Below the pieces are notes generated by a model, which worked only from the letters and a program-made list of their open reading frames with translations, searched no databases and had not been told where the DNA came from. Both the position numbers and the translations under genes were made by a program. Shown here one piece after another: positions 24,606-39,600 of a stretch of 64,000 bases of DNA. Position 1 is the first letter of the stretch. Every line of letters starts with the position of its first letter. The stretch comes from Pycnopodia helianthoides (lineage: Eukaryota; Echinodermata; Asteroidea; Forcipulatida; Asteriidae): contig CM063256.1 in assembly GCA_032158295.1 (NCBI GenBank), positions 5,938,034-6,002,033 on the forward strand, written 5' to 3'.

Positions 24606-24680
24606 TTAAACCAATAATGATTCGAGTACATATGTGGTTGAATTGGTGATACATGATGCGTCATGGTTGTATAATATGGC
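24606..24680 (-). CDS. Tentative gene 2 exon 15
   Basis: A strong pyrimidine tract (tttttgtttttgttttttag) leads into 24 phase-0 codons beginning [10 protein letters not shown] and ending ESLLV, then TAA. Phase fits exon 14. The peptide has no resemblance to the gene 1 tail, so the match is structural only. Read-through of exon 14 is the main alternative. Confidence 0.35.
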   Translation of the reverse strand, partial: AILYNHDASCITNSTTYVLESLLV

Positions 24681-27600
24681 CTAAAAAACAAAAACAAAAA
24701 CCAACAATTACTGCTATCCATCACTTTTCTATACGAAAGTCGGTAAATGCCATTGCTATTTTATTTCAAAGAGCAGATTTTGCACTTTCAAGAAGAGTTA
24801 ATTTTATTTTCAAAAGCAGTTAATATTTAGTTTCAGCAGCAATTGTTTATATGTTCAAGCGCAGTTAGTTATTTTTCATTCTTCGAGAGCAGTTAATTGT
24901 ATTTTCAAGAGCAGCTTTTTTTATTTTCATGAGTAACTCAGGTGATCGATAATCAGTAAGCCCCAACGGGGCAAGGGTCCCCTTGGGACTCACTGGTAAT
25001 CGAACACTTAGGCTACTCTTGAAAATAACACTAGCTGCTCTCGAAAAGCAATATAATTGCTCTCGAAAATGAAGTAGCGATGACACTAAAAGGCTTTTGT
25101 ATTTATGACTCGAAAAACAATACGTTAATTCCCAAACTGCAGCATTTTCGTGTTGCCCATGTTGCATTGGATGCTACTGCAAACAAATAACTCAAGTGTA
25201 AAATGCGAGTATGGAGCTGTGTTTGAATTGAAGTTCCACGTCTGCAATTGCAGAGGGTACCAGTTCGCATAATATTGGAGAAGAATCATTTCGTTAAATT
25301 ATTAAAACTGAAACTGAGGTTGAAAGGCAGAGCAGTTTGATGCCTTTTTCAAACTTGCAATTACAACTTTTTTTCATTATTGTGTTTCCTGGAAACCCCA
25401 CAAAGAGGCATTGGCATGATACAAATTTGCCTTTCGATTTTAGCTGTTATTTTTTAGCAGATCTCAAAGGTGATTTTGCCACATAAGCGCACTCATAGCT
25501 GTCTTTGAAACATAGTTAAGGACACAAATTCCTTGATGGTCCCGTATGTAATTTCTGGGCAGTGGAAAAAAAGCTCAATGCATATCTTTATTCTGGAAGT
25601 TTTTAGAAAATGTTCATGGTAATACATTAACTCGGCTTCCCGTAATGATTTTTTTAAAGAGAATATTCGTTTCCATGCTCATGTTGAAAGAATGTTGGTA
25701 GACAATTAATGAACAGAGAAATAAGCTTTACCTTTTCATCATCATCTGATTTGATCCTCTCCACCCCACACCGCAGTGGAGCCTTCCACTTTTCTGGCAG
25801 ACAACAATACATGGCATCAACCACTGGGCATATCAGACGGGGGTCAACCTCGGATGGTTTGGTATATCCTGCAAAGATAAAATGATCATTCAAAAGTTGT
25901 CATTATTGCAGCAACAAAGAGTCAAAGGCCTGCCGATCCAAAAAGGCATCGCCGGCGGCATAGGGATGCACAATATACTTCGAAATTGTGTGGTTTTTCC
26001 TTTACTTCGTGATTTAATTTCGTGTTTTTACTCCTGGTTACAAAAACTACGGACCGTATTAGTTTACGAAGTAAACGGAAAGCTACATAATTTTGAGGTA
26101 TATTTGTTTGAATCTTTCCATTCTACTCCTATTACATCTTTCCAACAATATTCATTTTATAACAAACGCTTCTTATAGCCCATTGCACCCATTCCGACGA
26201 CAATGTGCCCTTTAAATTGTTTAATGTAATCATTGTGATATAAAAAAAACATGAGCAGGCTGTTTGTTCTATAGAGATCTCGCAAAGATATTATGGAAAT
26301 TAAATGGCATATCAAGGTCTCCATGAGAGTGAAATAATATTTGGATGTAACAAAATACTACTTTAAGAGAACAAAATAATTGTGTTCTTATAAATTTTGT
26401 TACCTGTTCTTTTTTCGTTACCTGTCATTTACGGGGCTCCGTAATATCTCTATTGCTATATGTTACGGTTTGATTTAGAAGTTGAAATATCTTATGAAGT
26501 GTTTCAACAGTTACAATCAACAGATAGTGAAATTGTCTAACCACAGTGTGAAGTAGAGGAGTTAACAACATTAATGCGAATGTGTAAAGGGAACAAGAAG
26601 ATACATATATTGCTTACCGGTTGCAAAGCTGGCAATCAGGCCGGTAACAATGACTGTGAGCCATGCGATGGCACTATACCAGGCATAGGACACCGAATAC
26701 AACGCAGCAATGGCTGGCCTGTAGGTACATTAATAAACAAGAGTGTCAAACTCGACACACTTGGCAGCAAATAAATGTTAACCTTTTTCGCAAACTAAAC
26801 ATTTAATTGAAATAACGTTAATAGTTTGTTAAGAGAATGAATAAGTTAAAGGAACATTACAGAATTGGTTTTTGCTAACACTGCTGGCAGTGTAAGCACT
26901 TTAAGTAATCCACCATATACATAAACTGACAAACCTGTAGAAGTTTGGGATCGATCGGCCATCTAGGTCACGAGAAAATAGTGAAAAACCGATTACACAT
27001 TCGCATGAAATCATATAGTTTCAACAAGTGAATAAAACGCTCACTGAGCGATAAACTCCAATCGGAAAATTAGTTTATTCATTTCTCATCAAATATGGCA
27101 TTTCAGAAAAAAATATTCCAAGGGATGTTTTCTATTATCATCATCATTAGACCGTGTAGGTTTTATATAAATCTGTGATCAAAAAGTATATTTTACAAGT
27201 TTTTTTCTTACCAATTCTGTAATGTCCCTTTAAGTTATGTTTTTCAAAAAGCAGGATTGATCTAGTGGATCGTAAATTGAAATAAACTTTCATCTTGAAC
27301 GTAATATATGTTCAGTGAGCTTCAAAATTGGAAATGGTGTAACAATTCAAATATCTGCCGAAACATTTGTAATATTTTGTAGTCTATCGTCTGTCCTATG
27401 GGGACTTTCTCTAAAATGTAGTTTATAGATAGGCATACTAATCTTTTTTCACAATTAATCTGGTATAGGTATTAAGTTGAATGCATTAGGTTATCAAAAT
27501 AATGCTCATTGCCAATGTATGGCACGCCGAAAAGGACTAAGATCAAATCAACACATCGATCGCTGTTTTGCATCAATCGGCCGTTCTTATGAGTCGATCA

Positions 27601-30600
27601 ATCGGTCTTTTTCCCCTCGATCGATAAAATAAGATAACTTAAGCCAGTAATCAATCATTCTTATCTGGGGCAGCTTGTAGTCATCACACACAGGCTGTGA
27701 GAGATATATCTGACATGTCACGGTTGAGATCCTTTCTCTCTACGATTATAATTGACATCTATTTCTGGGAAAGGGTTAGGGGCAGAGATTCAGAGCAAGT
27801 CTGTCTATATCGAAACCAGCACAGGTTCCCAAATGTTTACATGGACATATACATCTGGGTAAATAAAAGTAATATGTTTTACAAACTACGAACGTTCCAT
27901 TTGCCCTAGTACCTCTCTTCTGGTTCAATTGGGGGCGCAAGAGACGTCATCATCATGGCCCCATTGTACATCGCAGTCGTACCCATCATGGTCTCATTGG
28001 TGCAATTGTCAAAGGCATAGAGGCCGGGCGTCTGCACAAATGGTTTGTATATTTGTGCACCAATCCCAATCCAGAAGGACAATCCCAGGCCACTGAGCAG
28101 CCCAACTAAAGCACCCTATATTTGCGAGAGAAAACATAATTTACTGTTGAATTGTATTTACCAAATGAAATTGCCTTCCGTGAGTTAAGTTTTTTAACCA
28201 AATCAGTAAGCAGCTTCCAAAGACATTCGAATTGTTGTGAATTTACATTATTGAATAAAAACACACTGGGTCTTATGCATTGACTTCAGAACGCTTCCAT
28301 CTTAGAGGCCAAACGGAGAAGAAACAAATAAACATCTAGCCGAGGGCGCCCTACTCAAACTACGTCATGTACATAATGACTATGCTAAATAACTAACATG
28401 TTATAATTGTTGCTTATTGTTCGTACTAATATCACCTGCTTTTTTGCTATAGCATTCCTCGAAATAATGCCGTAAAAACAAATTAATGCTTTGTTACCTC
28501 AAAATAATTTAGCTGGTACAGAGTCTTTGATTATGTCGGTATTTAAAACTATTTCCAAGGCCGTAAAACTCAAAACGAAATATACTACCTAAATGATTGT
28601 CAGCCATTTGTTGCTGACAATGTACATTTTTATTTATTTACTTTCTTCAAATTTGTATTGAGCAGTATATGAAGTCAACCTTTACTAGCCTGCTGTTGAT
28701 CGTTTAGTGTACCATTTATAGGCTTTTGTACACTTAGCTACAGTTACTTAAAGCCCGCCTAAAACTTCAAGAAAAAAATATATAAAAAACGACAAGCTTC
28801 TGAAAAAAAGAAAGAAAACAATTTCGGGAGAAAATGAAGGACTTTCACACAGCGTGCGCTCATAACTGTTGTTGACAAAGACACACCATATAACCATCAT
28901 TCCATCAAGGCCACGGTAATCATACGCCGATTTCTCGTACCCAAAATACCGCTACAAACTTCAGTAACACCGCGCTACTTTTCCTTCTTTATTTCCCACG
29001 TACAATTCTAAATCCCTCCTTAACGTAAAAATCACATTGTTACCTTAGAGTTGGCCCAAGGGAAGAATATTCCCAAGCTAAAGAGCCCAAGTAATGGTCC
29101 TCCAATCATACCAAAGATACTCAAAGCTGCCTGCATACACAATCAGAAAACATATGACAAATCGTCAACTGGTTTAAATGTTATTTTGAAAATCTATGCA
29201 TTTATTTTTGTTTTATCACCAAAGTTATATCTTGATTATTAAAACAAAATTTTCTCATGTACTTTTATGCGAAAAAACAATGGCGAGAGATACATTATAT
29301 GATATTTCTACAGATTGAGAGGTTTTCTGTATGTTCAATATTCTAAATCTCATAATAGTTACTTAGTATGGTGTTGCTTCAGGTTACAATCAATCCTGAC
29401 TTCTGTCTCAGAGAAAAGTATCTTTGAATTCTACCTCTTTTTTTGGACCAATATTGTACCATTATAGAGGATTGAAATAATTCTCTTCCAAAACCAATGG
29501 TGTAACATCCTTAACTACATGATTGAATACAGATATACATGTTCATCAACCGCCTTGATAAAGGCCATTTGAACAGTGGATTTGAAGCAATACTTCAAAC
29601 TAAGCATACAATGAGTTGAGGTTTCTCCGTGAATGGTTGTAATATTGTTACCTGGAGAACATCACCGAGGAATGATGCTACAAATGCCATACCAATACAA
29701 AGGATTCCATACATAGCAGCTGCACAGCAAAAAGAAAAAAGGAAGAGTATATCTGTTCAGTAAGCGTACATGCATGCTAAGAGAAATACAGACATAGGAA
29801 GGTACAAAACTCAACTCAAATCATATAAACAACACCTAGTATCCATACTTTATGTAACACAAAATACATATACATAGCATGACAATGTGAACGCTAAAGC
29901 TCAATCGGTCATGGGAGTCAAGCAAAGATAGTGAAAACCACATTAAATGTTTTCATTGTTTTAGAACATCGAGTTTCTTTACTCTTTTCTAAAAAACTAT
30001 AGCATTTCAGAAAAAGGCATTTGAAGGGGAGTTTTTCTATCATGACGAAATGTATACCATGTAAATTATGTGCAAATCTGTCAACATTTTTTTGTTCAAT
30101 GTTGTGCACACCCGTTTAAACATTGATTACATCAATAAGTGGCAGACATAATAAGACATTCTTCACATAAACAATTTTAGAAAACAACCAAAATTGTTTG
30201 CTTTACCTAACATCTTTGTGACTTTGGTGTATTTGAGCTCATCCATATCTGGCCAGATACTTTTGACGAGATCTTCCCCAGTCACTGCCGCCAGGGAGTT
30301 CAATCCAGACGATACCGTACTTTAAAAGGAAAAAAAGAAGGTGAATCTGACAATCTGTCATAAACTCTATGTCTGATTGCTATATGTCAGTGCCTGTCAT
30401 ACACTCTGTCTGATTGCTATCTGTCAGTGCCCGTCATAAACTCTGTCTGATTGCTATCTGTCAGTGCCCGTCATAAACTCTATGTCTGATTGCTATCCGT
30501 CAGTGCCTGTCATACACTCTGTCTGATTGCTATCTGTCAGTGCCCGTCATAAACTCTATGTCTGATTGCTATCTGTCAGTGCCCGTCATACACTCTGTCT

Positions 30601-33600
30601 GATTGCTATCTGTCAGTGCCCGTCATAAACTCTATGTCTGATTGCTATCTGACAGAGCCTGTCACACACTCTATGTCTAATTGCTATCTGGCAGTGCCTG
30701 TCATACACTGTCTGATTGCTATCTGTCAGTGCCTGTCATACACTCTGTCTGATTGCTATCTGTCAGTGCCCGTCATAAACTCTATGTCTGATTGCTATCT
30801 GTCAGTGCCTGTCATACACTTTGTCTGATTGCTATCTGTCAGTGCCCGTCATACACTCTATGTCTGATTGCTATCTGTCAGTGCCCGTCATACACTCTAT
30901 GTCTGATTGCTATCTGACAGAGCCTGTCATACACTCTGTCTGATTGCTATCTGTCAGCGCCCAGCATACACTCTATGTCTGATTGCTATCTATCAGTGCC
31001 CGTCATACACTCTGTCTGATTGCTATCTGGCAGTGCCTGTCATACACTCTATGTCTGATTGCTATCTGGCAGTGCCTGTTATACACTCTATGTCTGATTG
31101 CTATCTGGCAGTGCCTGTCATACACTCTATGTCTGATTGCTATCTGGCAGTGCCTGTCATACACTCTATGTCTGATTGCTATCTGGCAGTGCCTGTCATA
31201 CACTCTATGTCTAATTGCTATCTGTCAGTGCCCGTCATACACTCTATGTCTGATTGCTATCTGGCAGTGCCTGTCATACACTCTATGTCTGATTGCTATC
31301 TGTCAGTGCCCGTCATACACTCTAAGTCTGATTGCTATCTGGCAGTGCCTGTCATACACTCTATGTCTGATTGCTATCTGACAGAGCCTGTCACACTCTA
31401 TGTCTAATTGCTATCTGGCAGTGCCTGTCATACACTGTCTGATTGCTATCTGTCAGTGCCCGTCATACACTCTGTCTGATTGCTATCTGTCAGTGCCCGT
31501 CATACACTCTATGTCTGATTGCTATCTGACAGAGCCTGTCACACACTCTATGTCTAATTGCTATCTGGCAGTGCCTGTCATACACTGTCTGATTGCTATC
31601 TGGCAGTGCTGTCATACACTCTATGTCTGATTGCTATCTGTCAGTGCCCGTCATACACTCTATGTCTGATTGCTATCTGGCAGTGCCTGTCATACACTCT
31701 ATGTCTGAATGCTATTCTGTCAGTGCCTGTCATACACTCTGTCTGATTGCTATCTGGCAGTGCCTGTCATACACTCTATGTCTGATTGCTATCTGGCAGT
31801 GCCTGTCATACACTCTATGTCTGATTGCTATCTGTCAGTGCCCGTCATACATCTATGTCTGATTGCTATCTGGCAGTGCCTGTCATACACTCTAGTCTGA
31901 TTGCTATCTGGCAGTGCCTGTCATACACTCTATGTCTAATGCTATCTGTCAGTGCCTCATACACTCTATGTCTGATTGCTATCTGCATGCTGTCATACAC
32001 TCTATGCTGATTGCTACTGTCAGTGCCGTCATACCTCTATGTCTGATTGCTACTGGCAGTGCTTCATACACTTATTCTGATTGCTATCTGCAGTGCGCAT
32101 ACACTCTATGTCTGATTGCTATTGTCAGTGCCGTCATACACTTATTCGATTGCTATTGGCAGTGCTGTATACACCTATGTTGATTGCTACTGTCAGTGCC
32201 GTCATACACTCTAAGTTGATTGCTATCTGGCAGTGCTGTCATACACTCTAGTCTGATTGCTATCTGACAAGCCTGTCCAACTCTATGTCTATTGCTACGG
32301 CAGTGCTGTCAACACGTCTGATTGCTATCTGTCAGTGCCGTCATAACTCTGTTGATTGCTATTGTCGGCCGTCATACACTCTATGTTGATTGCATCTGAC
32401 AGAGCTGTCACACACTTATGTCAATGATCTGGCAGTGCCTGTCATACCTGTCTGATTGTATCTGGCAGTGCCTGTCTAACTTATGTCTATTGCTATCTGT
32501 CAGTGCCCGTCATACATCTATGTCTGATTGCTATCTGGCATGCCTTCATCACTTAGTCTGAATGCTATCTGTCATGCTGTCATACACTTGTTGATCTATT
32601 GGCAGTGCCTGTCATACACTCTATGTCTGATTGCTACTGGCAGTGCGTATACACTCTAGTTGATTGCTATCTGTCAGTGCCCTCTACACTCTATGTTGAT
32701 TGCTATCTGCAGTGCTGTCATACACTATGTTGATTGCTATTGGCAGTGCTGTCATACACTCTATGTCTAATTGCTATTTCAGTGCCGTCATACACTCTAT
32801 GTCTGATTGCTATCTGGCAGTGCCTGTCATACACTCTATGTCTGATTGCTATCTGTCAGTGCCCGTCATACACTCTAAGTCTGATTGCTATCTGGCAGTG
32901 CCTGTCATACACTCTATGTCTGATTGCTATCTGACAGAGCCTGTCACACACTCTATGTCTAATTGCTATCTGGCAGTGCCTGTCATACACTGTCTGATTG
33001 CTATCTGTCAGTGCCGTCATACACTCTAGTCTGATTGCTATCTGTCAGTGCCCGTCATAACTCTATGTCTGATTGCTATCTGGCAGAGCCTGTCATACAC
33101 TCTATGTCTATTGCTATCTGGCAGTGCCTGTCATACACTGTCTGATTGCTATCTGTCAGTGCCGTCATACACTCTGTCTGATTGCTATCTGTCAGTGCCG
33201 TCATAAACTCTATGTCTGATTGCTATCTGTCAGTGCCTGTCATACACTCTGTCTGATTGCTATCTGTCAGTGCCGTCATACACTCTATGTCTGATTGCTA
33301 TCTGACAGAGCCTGTCACCACTCTATGTCTAATTGCTATCTGGCAGTGCCTGTCATACACTGTCTGATTGCTATCTGTCAGTGCCCGTCATACACTCTGT
33401 CTGATTGACTATCTGTCAGTGCCCGTCATAACTCTATGTCTGATTGCTATCTGTCAGTGCCCGTCATACACTCTATGTCTGATTGCTATCTGACAGGCCT
33501 GTCATACACTCTGTCTGATTGCTATCTGTCAGGCCCGCATACACTCTATGTCTGATTGCTATCTAGCAGTGCCCGTCATACACTCTGTCTGATTGCTATC

Positions 33601-36600
33601 TGTCAGCGCCCAGTCATACACTCTATGTCTGATTGCTATCTATCAGTGCCCGTCATACACTCTGTCTGATTGCTATCTGGCAGTGCCTGTCATACACTCT
33701 ATGTCTGATTGCTATCTGGCAGTGCCTGTTATACACTCTATGTCTGATTGCTATCTGGCAGTGCCTGTCATACACTCTATGTCTGATTGCTATCTGGCAG
33801 TGCCTGTCATACACTCTATGTCTGATTACTATCTGGCAGTGCCTGTCATACACTCTATGTCTGATTGCTATCTGTCAGTGCCCGTCATACACTCTATGTC
33901 TGATTGCTATCTGGCAGTGCCTGTCATACACTCTATGTCTGATTGCTATCTGTCAGTGCCCGTCATACACTCTAAGTCTGATTGCTATCTGGCAGTGCCT
34001 GTCATACACTCTATGTCTGATTGCTATCTGACAGAGCCTGTCACACACTCTATGTCTAATTGCTATCTGGCAGTGCCTGTCATACACTGTCTGATTGCTA
34101 TCTGTCAGTGCCCGTCATACACTCTGTCTGATTGCTATCTGTCAGTGCCCGTCATACACTCTATGTCTGATTGCTATCTGACAGAGCCTGTCACACACTC
34201 TATGTCTAATTGCTATCTGGCAGTGCCTGTCATACACTGTCTGATTGCTATCTGGCAGTGCCTGTCATACACTCTATGTCTGATTGCTATCTGTCAGTGC
34301 CCGTCATACACTCTATGTCTGATTGCTATCTGGCAGTGCCTGTCATACACTCTATGTCTGAATGCTATCTGTCAGTGCCTGTCATACACTCTGTCTGATT
34401 GCTATCTGGCAGTGCCTGTCATACACTCTATGTCTGATTGCTATCTGTCAGTGCCTGTCATACACTCTATGTCTGATTGCTATCCGTCAGTGCCTGTCAC
34501 ACACTCTAAGAAAGATTGCTGTCTGTCAGTGCCTGCCATAAACTCTATGAATAATTGCTATCTGTCAGTGCCTGTCATACATATGTTATTACCAAGAATA
34601 ACCAAGAAAACATAGGCCAATTTTGAAGGTCCACTCCTGTGTCCACCAGTCATCGATATGATTTGACAAAAGTGCAACTAAACGTTCAAAATACTTGTCT
34701 GTGTGTATACATACCTAAGAGCAGCACTGAAGACCGCAGAGACCAACAGGCCAGGTAGTCCAGGGCTTGTGTGAAAGAGGTCCATCAGGAAATATGGAAT
34801 CAACTACAGTGTGTTGACATCAAAAGTTACTTTATTGTATTAGCTGTAGTACACGTATTATCTCTTATTTGTCTAACCAACTGTTTGAAAATAATTTTTT
34901 TTTGCGTGCTGTACATCAAACCTAAATCTTAACCAACAGCCCCACTGAATTGCCTTGGTTCTTGCTGTTCAGTGTGTGCTTCCTTTGTGTATGAATGGTT
35001 TAATCTAATCTGCATGCTTAAATTTAATTTTCCATGCATTACTATCATTATCATCAAGTAAACTATTAAATTTTCAAATTAGTAGATCCATGGCAAGATA
35101 GACCCATTGGTAGATATATTATAAACCTTGTTGCACAGTCCACTTGTCACACCCAGCGAATTGTGCTGTTTAACTCCGTGTATAGTAATGCGAGTCAAGT
35201 GTGCTTAAAGATAAATTCGTTATCAATGTCATAGACACTCTTGGAATACAGACAAATACAGTAACTCTATATATGACACCTTGCATCACGTTTTAACCCA
35301 TAAGACTTTACTTTCATCATTTAAAAATGATATAAAGTTTTTAAAACATAACTTATTTTTCCCAGATTACAAGTTTCGAGTTGAAGTACGATTAACAGCA
35401 GACAACCAAGCAAAGAATCAACATAAATAAGGTATTACCTGGTCGCTTGAGTCAACATACTCAAGTAAAAGTGGGTCACAGTTAACATAGTTAGCATACA
35501 TAACTAGCCCAGCCAAGCATGCCAAGCTAACTACTATCACCATACCAACAACAGCCATAAACAGAGCGCTGGAACCAAATAAATGACATATAGTTTTGTT
35601 AATACATCTGTTCCAATCATCAATTTTGTGATAAGCAGACAACATTAACAATCTCTATATGAACCAGTGATAAATTCAACCAATATTAGGTGAAACGTTT
35701 ATACCCATACTGTGCAACTATCTGAGTTACTTGATACATGTACTGCTTACTATGCATTTTGTCTATCTGACCGGTGAGAAATGAATGTACGTGTTTATAT
35801 TGAGTGATTGGACACTTCACTTTTTTTCACATCTACAAAACGTTTGAACGTTGAAGAAGGCAATACTCTAATTAAAGCCTGCACTTCCAATGGGCAAAAG
35901 TTTTACAAGAATAAGTGGAAACACACTTTAATTACGACAATATATGTATGTTATAAATTTATATAAAAATTTCACCACAAAAAAGCCCCCAAACCAAAGT
36001 GTCATACTTCCTATATTAACAACATTGTACAATGTTCCTTGGCTTCCAGGAAAAAAGCCCTGTGATACTCATGCTCACTATTTATTTGCAACAAATGACA
36101 TGATTCATCATACATTCCAAAAAGACACTTACATTTGGGCCACTGGTTCTTTGCCGCATGTCAGGTATCGTTGAACCTGTGCTTGATTGACACAGTAGAC
36201 GGCTGACCATGTGAATGTGCCACCAACCACTACTGACCAAAAGGTGTGGCGGATTGTGGGATCTGGGCTGAAACTATACAATAAATAATCGTCAATAGAT
36301 GATAAACCAATCCATTTATTAAAACCCTGACAGACTGATGGAACAAGTCATGGTCCTAAATTAGTCCACAAAAAAACCATACATACAAAGACACTGCACT
36401 ATTGACAACTGTAATACATCAAACATGTACTTTTCTGAGATTATGTACATGGTGTAACATCGCACCAGTGTTCTAAAGGCCCGATGCACCAGTGTTCTCA
36501 ACAGTGTTTAAATAAGTACTTTATAAGCACCAGTGTTACAAAGGCCTATTATGTAATCCCTGTGTTCCGTATGCTCTAGACACTGGTGTTCAGCAGGCCC

Positions 36601-39600
36601 ACGGCACCAGTGTTCCTCTTTAGGCTTCAACGATCTGTCGGCCCTAGCCACTAGTGCTCATCTTTAGGCTTCAATGATCTGTAGGCCCTAGCCACTAGTG
36701 TTCCTCTTTATGGTTCAATGATCTGTAGGCCCTAGCCACTAGTGTTCCTCTTTAGGCTTCAATGATCTGTTTGCCCTATAGCCACTTGTGTTCCTCTTTA
36801 GGCTTCAATGATCTGTAGGCCCAAGCCACTAGTGCTCATCTTTAGGCTTCAATGATCTGTAGGCCCTAGCCACTAGTGTTCCTCTTTAGACTTCAATGAT
36901 CTGTAGGCCCTAGCCACTAGTGTTCCTCTTTATGGTTCAATGATCTGTAGGCCCTAGCCACTAGTGTTCCACTCCAGGCTTCAATGATCTGTAGGCCCTA
37001 GCCACTAGTGTTCCTCTTTAGGCTTCAATGATCTGTAGGCCCTATAGCCACTAGTGTTCCTCTTTAGGCTTCAATGATCTGTAGACCATATAGCCACTAG
37101 TGTTCCTCTTTAGGCTTCAATGATCTGTAGGCCCTATAGCCACTAGTGTTCCTCTTTAGGCTTCAAAGGTCTGTAGGCCCTAGCCACTAGTGTTCCTCTT
37201 TATGGTTCAATGATCTGTAGACCATATAGCCACTAGTGTTCCTCTTTAGGCCTCAATGATCTGTAGGCCCTAGCCACTAGTGTTCCTCTTTATGGTTCAA
37301 TGATCTGTAGGCCCTAGCCACTAGTGTTCCACTCCAGGCTTCAATGATCTGTAGGCCCTAGCCACTAGTTTTCCTCTTTAGGCTTCAATGATCTAGAGGC
37401 CCTATAGCCACTAGTGTTCCTCTTTAGGCTTCAATGATCTGTAGGCCCTAGCCACTAGTGTTCCTCTTAAGGCTTCAATGATCTGTAGACCATATAGCCA
37501 CTAGTGTTCCTCTTTAGGCTTCAATGATCTGTAGGCCCTATAGCCACTAGTGTTCCTCTTTAGGCTTCAAAGGTCTGTAGGCCCTATAGCCAACAGTGTT
37601 ACTCTTTAGGCTTCAATGATCTGTAGGCCCTAGCCACTAGTGTTCCACTCCAGGCTTCAATGACCTGTAGGCCCTAGCCACCAGTGTTCCTCTTTAGGCT
37701 TCAAAGATCTGTAGGCCCTATAGCCAACAGTGTTACTCTTTAGGCTTCAATGATCTGTAGGCCCTAGCCACTAGTGTTCCACTCCAGGCTTCAATGATCT
37801 GTAGGCCCTAGCCACCAGTGTTCCTCTTTAGGCTTCAATGATCTGTAGGCCCTATAGCCACTAGTGTTCCTCTTTAGGCTTCAATGATCCGTTTGCCCTA
37901 CAGCCACCAGTGTTCCTCTTTAGACTTCAATGATCTGTAGGCCCTAGCCACTAGTGTTCCTCTTTATGGTTCAATGATCTGTAGGCCCTAGCCACTAGTG
38001 TTCCACTCCAGGCTTCAATGATCTGTAGGCCCTAGCCACTAGTGTTCCTCTTTAGGCTTCAATGATCTGTAGGCCCTATAGCCACTAGTGTTCCTCTTTA
38101 GGCTTCAATGATCTGTAGACCATATAGCCACTAGTGTTCCTCTTTAGGCTTCAATGATCTGTAGGCCCTATAGCCACTAGTGTTCCTCTTTAGGCTTCAA
38201 AGGTCTGTAGGCCCTAGCCACTAGTGTTCCTCTTTATGGTTCAATGATCTGTAGACCATAGCCACTAGTGTTCCTCTTTAGGCCTCAATGATCTGTAGGC
38301 CCTAGCCACTAGTGTTCCTCTTTATGGTTCAATGATCTGTAGGCCCTAGCCACTAGTGTTCCACTCCAGGCTTCAATGATCTGTAGGCCCTAGCCACTAG
38401 TGTTCCTCTTTAGGCTTCAATGATCTGTAGGCCCTAGCCACTAGTGTTCCTCTTAAGGCTTCAATGATCTGTAGACCATATAGCCACTAGTGTTCCTCTT
38501 TAGGCTTCAATGATCTGTAGGCCCTATAGCCACTAGTGTTCCTCTTTAGGCTTCAAAGGTCTGTAGGCCCTATAGCCAACAGTGTTACTCTTTAGGCTTC
38601 AATGATCTGTAGGCCCTAGCCACTAGTGTTCCACTCCAGGCTTCAATGACCTGTAGGCCCTAGCCACCAGTGTTCCTCTTTAGGCTTCAAAGATCTGTAG
38701 GCCCTATAGCCAACAGTGTTACTCTTTAGGCTTCAATGATCTGTAGGCCCTAGCCACTAGTGTTCCACTCCAGGCTTCAATGATCTGTAGGCCCTAGCCA
38801 CCAGTGTTCCTCTTTAGGCTTCAATGATCTGTAGGCCCTATAGCCACTAGTGTTCCTCTTTAGGCTTCAATGATCCGTTTGCCCTACAGCCACCAGTGTT
38901 CCTCTTTAGGCTTCAATGATCTGTAGGCCCTAGCCACTATGTGTTCCACTCCAGGCTTCAATGATCTGTCGACCCTAGCCACTAGTGTTCCTCTTTAGGT
39001 TTCAACGATCTGTAGGCCCTATAGCCACTAGTGTTCCTCTTTAGGCTTCAATGATCAGTTTGCCCTATAGCCACTAGTGTTCCTCTTTAGGCTTCAATGA
39101 TCTGTTTGCCCTATAGCCACTAGTGTTCCTCTTTAGGCTTCAATGATCTGTTTGCCCTATAGCCACTAGTGTTCCTCTTTAGGCTTCAATGATCTGTAGG
39201 CCCTAGCCACTAGTGTTCCACTCCAGGCTTCAATGATCTGTAGGCCCTAGCCACTAGTGTTCCTCATTAGGCTTCAATGATCTGTAGGCCCTACCATCAG
39301 TGTTCCTCTTTAGGATTCAATGATCTGTAGGCCCTAGCCACTAGTGTTCCTCTTTAGGCTTCAATGATCCGTTTGCCCTATAACCACTAGTGTTTCTCTT
39401 TAGGCTTCAACGATCTGTCGGCCCTATAACCACTAGTGTTCCTCTTTAGGCTTCAACGATCTGTCGGCCCTATAACCACTAGTGTTCCTCTTTAGGCTTC
39501 AACGATCTGTCGGCCCTATAACCACTAGTGTTCCTCTTTAGGCTTCAACGATCTGTCGGCCCTAGCCACCAGTGTTCCTCTTTAGGCTTCAATGATCTGT

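Noticed and set aside
24865..25167. 100-codon minus-strand frame near the gene 2 end
   Set aside because: It runs through the AGAGCAG inverted-repeat cluster and has no splice or homology support.
30907..34615. Long open frames (up to 340 codons) of repeated peptides such as [13 protein letters not shown]
   Set aside because: They arise because the 39-bp unit is a multiple of three and lacks stops in several frames; they lie inside an intron and break wherever a unit loses a base.
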